A DNA stretch of 9,430 nt from positions 1 through 9,430 of the forward strand of contig JAKSRN010000058.1 of assembly GCA_024403585.1 (NCBI GenBank), written 5' to 3'. The notes beneath the pieces are model-generated. The model was not told where the DNA came from, did no database searches, and was given only the letters and a program-made list of their open reading frames with translations. The position numbers were made by a program, and so were the translations under genes. Source of the DNA: Lachnospiraceae bacterium. GTDB lineage: Bacteria; Bacillota; Clostridia; Lachnospirales; Lachnospiraceae. Each line of letters starts with the position of its first letter. Position 1 is the stretch's first letter. Of this stretch, positions 6,081 through 9,430 are shown piece by piece.

Positions 6081-6677
6081 ATGATCAGCAGAGAGGAAGC
6101 ATATTCCTTATTAACAAAATACAATAAAGACAGTTTTCACATTCAGCACGCACTGACAGTGGAGGCAGTAATGAAATGGTACGCGAAGGAGCTGGGCTAC
6201 GGCGAGGAAGTGGAGTACTGGGGACTGGTAGGTCTTCTGCACGACATCGATTTTGAACTGTATCCTGAGCAGCACTGCCTCAAAGCCCCGGAAATGCTTC
6301 GTGAAGGCGGCATTTCTGAAGACATGATCCACGCGATCGTTTCTCACGGATTTGATATTGACATGGGATTCGAGCCTCGTATTGATGTGGCACCGGAGCG
6401 TGAGATGGAGAAGGTTCTTTTTGCTGCGGATGAGCTGACCGGACTGATCTGGGCTGCTGCTCTGATGCGCCCTTCTAAGAGCTGCAAGGATATGGAGCTG
6501 AAATCACTGAAGAAGAAATATAAGAGCAAAGGTTTTGCTGCAGGCTGCAACCGTGACATCATCGCAAGGGGTGCTGCGCAGCTGGGCTGGGAACTGGAGA
6601 AACTGCTGGATCTGACTCTTAAGGCTATGGCTGCCTGCGAGGATGAGATCCAGGCTGAGTCTGAAAAAATCGGATAA
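6081..6677 (+). CDS. HD-superfamily hydrolase, COG2316 type
   Basis: A 198-aa cytoplasmic protein of the HD metal-dependent phosphohydrolase superfamily. The ligand pattern is His23 (HALTVEAV), His54-Asp55 (GLLHDIDFE), His84/His89 (HAIVSHG) and Asp117 (FAADELTG). The stretch after it (ALMRPSKSCKDME, then LKKKYKSKGFAAGCNRDI) is typical of the predicted hydrolases grouped as COG2316. The substrate is unknown; HD enzymes act on nucleotides, phosphate esters or signalling nucleotides. The ATG at 6081 has AAAGGGG (6067-6073) in front; an in-frame ATG at 6021 lacks a comparable site and would add 20 residues unlike the family. It is first in a four-gene rightward set, 11 bp before the next gene, and follows a long structured leader. 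Confidence 0.88.
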   Translation: MISREEAYSLLTKYNKDSFHIQHALTVEAVMKWYAKELGYGEEVEYWGLVGLLHDIDFELYPEQHCLKAPEMLREGGISEDMIHAIVSHGFDIDMGFEPRIDVAPEREMEKVLFAADELTGLIWAAALMRPSKSCKDMELKSLKKKYKSKGFAAGCNRDIIARGAAQLGWELEKLLDLTLKAMAACEDEIQAESEKIG

Positions 6678-6688
6678 GGAGAGAAAAG

Positions 6689-6919
6689 ATGGCTGGATAT
6701 CTGATCAAGGATACAACCAGAGAGGAAAGAGCACAGATCGTTGCAGAGTCTCTGGGGAATATTGAAGCTACCTGTGACGGCTGTATGGCTGGTCTGGCAG
6801 ATATGTATCAGGATTACATCGACGGGAAAAAGGAAATCCGGGAGATCACCATGGAGTTCAATGCCCGTTATGTGAAGGGCGATAATGATCGCGAGGAGAG
6901 AAATTCCTGTATGCGCTAG
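6689..6919 (+). CDS. Small conserved-looking CxxC protein, function unknown
   Basis: A 76-aa hydrophilic protein without membrane segment or signal peptide. It begins MAGYLIKDTTREERAQIV and carries a CDGC pair (Cys29, Cys32) in the middle, then LADMYQDYIDGKKEIREI and NARYVKGDN, with one more Cys near the end (Cys74). Two to three cysteines could bind a metal or be redox active, but too few are present for a classical zinc finger alone. AAGGAG overlaps the stop of the HD gene just upstream, and the ATG follows 11 nt after that stop, so the two are almost certainly co-transcribed and perhaps coupled in translation. I do not recognise a named family. Its tight coupling to a COG2316-type gene suggests a partner or regulator. 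Confidence 0.75.
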   Translation: MAGYLIKDTTREERAQIVAESLGNIEATCDGCMAGLADMYQDYIDGKKEIREITMEFNARYVKGDNDREERNSCMR

Positions 6920-6972
6920 ATGTTGTGAATGCGGACAGGCCGTCTCCACTGTGTTGCAGAAATTCAGGAAAT

Positions 6973-7029
6973 TAAGGGGCCGATGCCTGCCCCAGCACAA
7001 TAAGGGGGTCGATGCCTGCCCCAGCACAA
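6973..7029. repeat. Tandem pair of 28/29-bp G-run repeats
   Basis: Two head-to-tail copies (6973-7000 and 7001-7029) of a unit starting TAAGGGG and ending CCCCAGCACAA. Each carries a GGGG...CCCC dyad that could fold as a short hairpin. The pair occupies much of the 137-bp gap between the small CxxC gene and the second HD gene. It could weaken readthrough or process the transcript. GGGG...GCCCC intergenic repeats are common in Clostridia. Confidence 0.8.
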
Positions 7030-7056
7030 CAGCATCGAGATAAAAGAGGATACTGC

Positions 7057-7815
7057 ATGATAAATAAAGCAAAAGATATCTTTCATGAATATGCTTCTCA
7101 CTATGACTGTGAGAACGGAAAAATCAAACTGAAGATTATCCACACCATGGCTGTAGCGGATGTGATGGAGGAACTGACCAGGCTTTGTCAGTTACCTGAA
7201 AAGATCCGTGATCTGGCTGGGGTCTGTGCTGTTTTCCATGATATTGGCCGATTCGAGCAGGTGACGCAGTACGATACGTTTCTGGATCATTTGTCACGGG
7301 ATCATGCGGATTTGGGGTGTGAGGTGCTTGTGAGTGAGCATTTTCTGGAGTTTCTTCCGGAGAGGGAACAGAAGCAGGTGCTGACGGCCATTCGGAATCA
7401 TAACAAGTTTCAGATTGAAGAAGGGCTGGATGAGGAGACTCTGCTTCTTTGCAAACTGATCCGTGATGCGGACAAATGCGATATCTTCCGCGTATTTGCC
7501 TGTGAGGATATGGTGGATACCATGGGTGAGACCTATGAGCAGGTGGCGGAGGAGACGGTGACGGATGAGGTGTATGACACGATCTTCCGGCATGAGACGG
7601 TGCTGAAGACCATCCGAAAGACGGGGCTGGATATCTGGATTGGCTTCCTTGCTTTCTTCTTTGATCTGTATTTTGATGAGAGTATCCGGATCCTGCAGAA
7701 GCAGAAGTATTATCTGCAGCCCTTTGACAGGATCACATTTACTCTGCCGGAGACCCGGAAGAAAGTGCAGGAGATCCGGGAGGAAGTGGAGGCTTATATT
7801 GAGTCGCGTTTGTAA
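7057..7815 (+). CDS. HD-domain phosphohydrolase, second in the cassette
   Basis: A 252-aa soluble protein with an HD domain: His29 (KIIHTMAV), His61-Asp62 (CAVFHDIGRF), His83 (RDHADLG), His115 (RNHNKF) and Asp137/Asp139 (RDADKCDI). The extra histidines between HD and the last Asp suggest a two-metal site of the kind seen in HD phosphodiesterases. The C-terminal half (about 160-252) is helical with a hydrophobic patch (192-206, WIGFLAFFFDLYF), more likely a buried helix than a membrane anchor. The ATG at 7057 follows AAAGAGGA (7043-7050); an upstream in-frame ATG at 7012 lies within the 28-bp repeat and is rejected. It is not closely similar to the other HD protein, so this is a pair of different HD branches, not a recent duplication. 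Substrate unknown. Confidence 0.85.
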   Translation: MINKAKDIFHEYASHYDCENGKIKLKIIHTMAVADVMEELTRLCQLPEKIRDLAGVCAVFHDIGRFEQVTQYDTFLDHLSRDHADLGCEVLVSEHFLEFLPEREQKQVLTAIRNHNKFQIEEGLDEETLLLCKLIRDADKCDIFRVFACEDMVDTMGETYEQVAEETVTDEVYDTIFRHETVLKTIRKTGLDIWIGFLAFFFDLYFDESIRILQKQKYYLQPFDRITFTLPETRKKVQEIREEVEAYIESRL

Positions 7816-7842
7816 AAAAATAACAACGAAAGGACAACTGCT

Positions 7843-8826
7843 ATGGCTGTAATGGATCAGAAACTCAGAACTTTATATCTTCTGGATATCATGCTGCAGA
7901 GGACCGATGAGGAGCATTTGCTTAATGCGTCTGATCTCTGCCGGATCCTGGATCAGGAGTATGGAATCTCCACGGATCGAAGAACCATCTATACGGAGAT
8001 CGAGATCCTGATGAAGTATGGACTGGATATTGTGCAGAGAAAGGGAAAGAATCCGGGCTACTTTGTTGCAAGTCGTGAATATGAGCTGCCGGAGCTGCGT
8101 CTTCTGGTGGATGCGGTGCAGTCTTCTAAATTCATCACCGAACAGAAATCCCGAGAGCTGATCCTGAAGCTGGAAAAGCACTGCAGTAAGAGCCAGGCCT
8201 ATGCTTTGCAGCAGGAAGTTTTTATCGTAAACCGGCCGAAGGCGGAGAATGAGACCATCTATTACAATGTGGATACCATTCACAATGCGATCGTGGCCAA
8301 TAGAGAGATCTCTTTTAAATATGCGGAGTGGACTGTAAAGAAGGAGTTCCGTCTGAAAAAGGATGGTGCCCTTTATAAGGTGAGTCCATGGGCCCTGACC
8401 TGGGATGACGAGAATTACTATCTGGTTGCCTATGATGCGGAGGCTGGTAAGATTAAGCATTATCGTGTCGATAAGATGCAGAATACGGATGTGCTGGAGT
8501 CGGTGAGACAGGGTGCAGAAGCGTTTAAGGATTTTGATCTGCCGGCATTTTCCAAGAAGACATTTGGAATGTATGGTGGCAGAGATGAGGAAGTGGTGTT
8601 TGTCTGCGAGAATCATCTGGCGGGAGTTATGCTGGACCGTTTTGGCCGCGACATCTGGCTGGTTCCTGTGGATGAGGAGCATTTCCGAACAAGAGCACTT
8701 GTATCGGTGAGCCCACAGTTCTTTGGCTGGGTGACCGGAATCGGCAAGGGGCTTCGGATTGAGGGGCCGGAGAGTGTTCGGGAGGAGTACCTGACACATG
8801 TGAAGGCGGTTTTGGAGAATTATTAA
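7843..8826 (+). CDS. WYL-domain transcriptional regulator
   Basis: A 327-aa DNA-binding protein. Residues of about 1-75 form a winged helix-turn-helix (LYLLDIML, then STDRRTIYTEIEIL as recognition region). The WYL domain covers about 140-215: YKVSPWALTWDDENYYLVAYD (178-198) matches its core with YYL in place of WYL, followed by HYRVDKM (206-212). The tail (about 245-327) fits a WCX-type extension. WYL domains sense ligands, often nucleic acid or nucleotides, and occur in metabolic and anti-phage loci alike. GAAAGGA (7828-7834) lies 8 nt before ATG 7843. It follows the second HD gene by 27 bp and so probably closes its operon; it could autoregulate the cassette through the palindromes at 5681-5753, which is inference. 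Confidence 0.9.
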   Translation: MAVMDQKLRTLYLLDIMLQRTDEEHLLNASDLCRILDQEYGISTDRRTIYTEIEILMKYGLDIVQRKGKNPGYFVASREYELPELRLLVDAVQSSKFITEQKSRELILKLEKHCSKSQAYALQQEVFIVNRPKAENETIYYNVDTIHNAIVANREISFKYAEWTVKKEFRLKKDGALYKVSPWALTWDDENYYLVAYDAEAGKIKHYRVDKMQNTDVLESVRQGAEAFKDFDLPAFSKKTFGMYGGRDEEVVFVCENHLAGVMLDRFGRDIWLVPVDEEHFRTRALVSVSPQFFGWVTGIGKGLRIEGPESVREEYLTHVKAVLENY

Positions 8827-8890
8827 AGTGCAACTTTTGGGGACAGGTACAAAACGGTGACTTTTTTGCCGTTTGTACCTGTCTCTTTTG
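8824..8890. repeat. GGGGACAGGTAC palindromic element, copy B
   Basis: Arms GACAGGTACA (8842-8851) and TGTACCTGTC (8874-8883) are extended inward by AAACGG/CCGTTT with one bulged base. Copy A is at 3414-3489. The shared sequence starts at the stop codon of the WYL gene and continues through about 30 bases with one indel. The right outer arm has decayed (CTCTTTT instead of CCCCAA). The hairpin plus TCTTTT may terminate the WYL transcript. Confidence 0.8.
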
Positions 8891-8914
8891 GGTTTGTTGT
8901 CAAGGAAACAGTAG

Positions 8915-8940
8915 ATTGAGTGAATCTCTGTTTACTCAAT
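8915..8940. repeat. Inverted repeat overlapping the stop of the His-rich gene
   Basis: ATTGAGTGAA (8915-8924) pairs with TTTACTCAAT (8931-8940) with one G.T pair and a 6-nt loop. It overlaps the leftward stop codon at 8936-8938. It lacks a T-run on the leftward side, so it is at best a weak terminator. Confidence 0.35.
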
Positions 8941-9421
8941 GATGGCCATCGCCATGGTGTTGTTCTTCAGCATAGTGTTGTTCTTCAGCATAGTGCTGCT
9001 CTTCAGCATAGTGCTGCTCTTCAGCGTAGTGCTGCTCTTCAGCATGGTGCTGCTCTTCAGCATAGTGTTGCTCTTCCGCGTAGTGTTGTTCTTCAACGTG
9101 CTGCTGTTCTTCAACGTGCTGCTGTTCTTCCGCATGGTGCTGTTCTTCTGCGTAGTGCTGCTCTTCCGCGTAGTGCTGTTCTTCCGCGTAGTGCTGTTCT
9201 TCCGCGTAGTGCTGTTCTTCCGCATGCTGCTGCACTTCAGTATGCTGCACTTCCTTCTCTGGAACCTGAGTCTGTGGCACAGACTGTACAGAATCATGAT
9301 GTTCGGTTTCATGGTTGCTGCCATTGTTGCTGTCGTGGAGATTACCGTTCGCACTGTCATGGGAATTATCATGTACACTGTCGTGCGCGCAAATCTGATC
9401 CTTGATCTCTTTGATGGTCAT
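8936..9421 (-). CDS. His/Glu/Gln-rich hexapeptide-repeat protein, possibly partial
   Basis: 161 aa as read from ATG 9421, although the frame stays open to the window edge and no ribosome binding site appears in the nine visible bases upstream, so the true start may lie outside. The first 12 residues (MTIKEIKDQICA) look like ordinary protein. Residues 13-48 are rich in His, Asp, Ser and Asn with HDS repeats. After a short linker (PQTQVPEKEVQH) come 15 tandem hexapeptides of the form Q-H-Y-A-E-E (64-153), then GDGHH. There is no membrane segment or signal peptide. Dense histidines suggest metal binding (Ni, Zn or Co), and alternating acid and amide residues suggest a helical or disordered tail. 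It could be the tail of a larger protein. The same strand is open in other frames only because of the 18-bp period. No family recognised. Confidence 0.6.
   Translation of the reverse strand: MTIKEIKDQICAHDSVHDNSHDSANGNLHDSNNGSNHETEHHDSVQSVPQTQVPEKEVQHTEVQQHAEEQHYAEEQHYAEEQHYAEEQHYAEEQHHAEEQQHVEEQQHVEEQHYAEEQHYAEEQHHAEEQHYAEEQHYAEEQHYAEEQHYAEEQHHGDGHH
8963..9232 (-). repeat. 15 tandem 18-bp repeats coding for QHYAEE
   Basis: On the leftward strand fifteen 18-bp units encode Q-(H/Q)-(Y/H)-(A/V)-E-E. Variants cluster: two adjacent QQHVEE units lie in the middle, and QHHAEE units stand at positions 6 and 11, suggesting block duplication. Third-position changes between units (for example GAA with GAG, and GCG with GCT) show the array is not brand new. 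Unit number probably varies between strains. Confidence 0.9.
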
Positions 9422-9430
9422 GTGCTGACA

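Noticed and set aside
7012..7056. Longer start of the second HD gene at 7012
   Set aside because: The extension is encoded by the tandem 28-bp repeat and lacks a ribosome site, whereas AAAGAGGA precedes 7057.
8963..9232. CRISPR-like regular repeats
   Set aside because: Units are contiguous 18-bp coding repeats with no unique spacers.
8920..9405. Rightward open frame reading LQHSAALPRS-type repeats, and a second leftward frame reading KNSTTR repeats
   Set aside because: An 18-bp period keeps every frame open. The QHYAEE frame is preferred because its non-repeat ends look like real protein; the others lack ribosome sites.

Overview
The window looks like chromosomal DNA from a gut Clostridia (Firmicutes), most probably a Lachnospiraceae relative of Blautia, Ruminococcus or Mediterraneibacter. 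This rests on moderate GC, strong AGGAGG/AAAGGGG-type ribosome binding sites, an Asn-rich-tailed class A penicillin-binding protein, an intracellular CelC-like GH5 glucanase, and a COG2316-type HD protein with its neighbours. It is inference from protein style, not a database match.

Layout. (a) 1-364: a stem-loop terminator, a 22-bp-spaced direct repeat and the leader of the next gene. (b) 365-3244 (+): a class A penicillin-binding protein with an unusual cytoplasmic hexapeptide-repeat head and a Cys-rich, Asn-rich extracellular tail. (c) 3245-3486: a convergent intergenic region packed with repeats: a TCAAAG-loop hairpin element (E1), a bidirectional terminator and a long GGGGACAGGTAC palindrome (copy A). 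(d) 3487-5578 (-): a GH5 glycosidase and the NAD(H) pyrophosphatase nudC, separated by three operator-like dyads. (e) 5579-6080: a divergent control region with a good nudC promoter, an extended -10 promoter for the rightward operon, several perfect hairpins and a second copy (E2) of the TCAAAG-loop element inside a leader of about 265 nt. (f) 6081-8826 (+): HD protein, small CxxC protein, HD protein, WYL-domain regulator; probably one operon. (g) 8824-8890: second palindrome copy (B), again between convergent genes. (h) 8936 to the right edge (-): a low-complexity His/Glu/Gln protein with 15 tandem hexapeptides, possibly cut by the window edge.

How the parts may work together. The PBP polymerises and cross-links peptidoglycan at the membrane. 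GH5 probably trims imported beta-glucan oligosaccharides in the cytoplasm. NudC hydrolyses NAD(H) and may remove NAD caps from RNA. The two HD proteins, the CxxC protein and the WYL regulator form a cassette with a nucleotide or phosphate hydrolysis flavour, and no substrate can be read from sequence.

I see no complete known mobile element, CRISPR array, tRNA or rRNA. The most interesting material is non-coding. The two copies of the TCAAAG-loop element keep a 12-bp stem through five compensated base changes. The two copies of the GGGGACAGGTAC palindrome share sequence right up to and including the stop codon of the adjacent gene.
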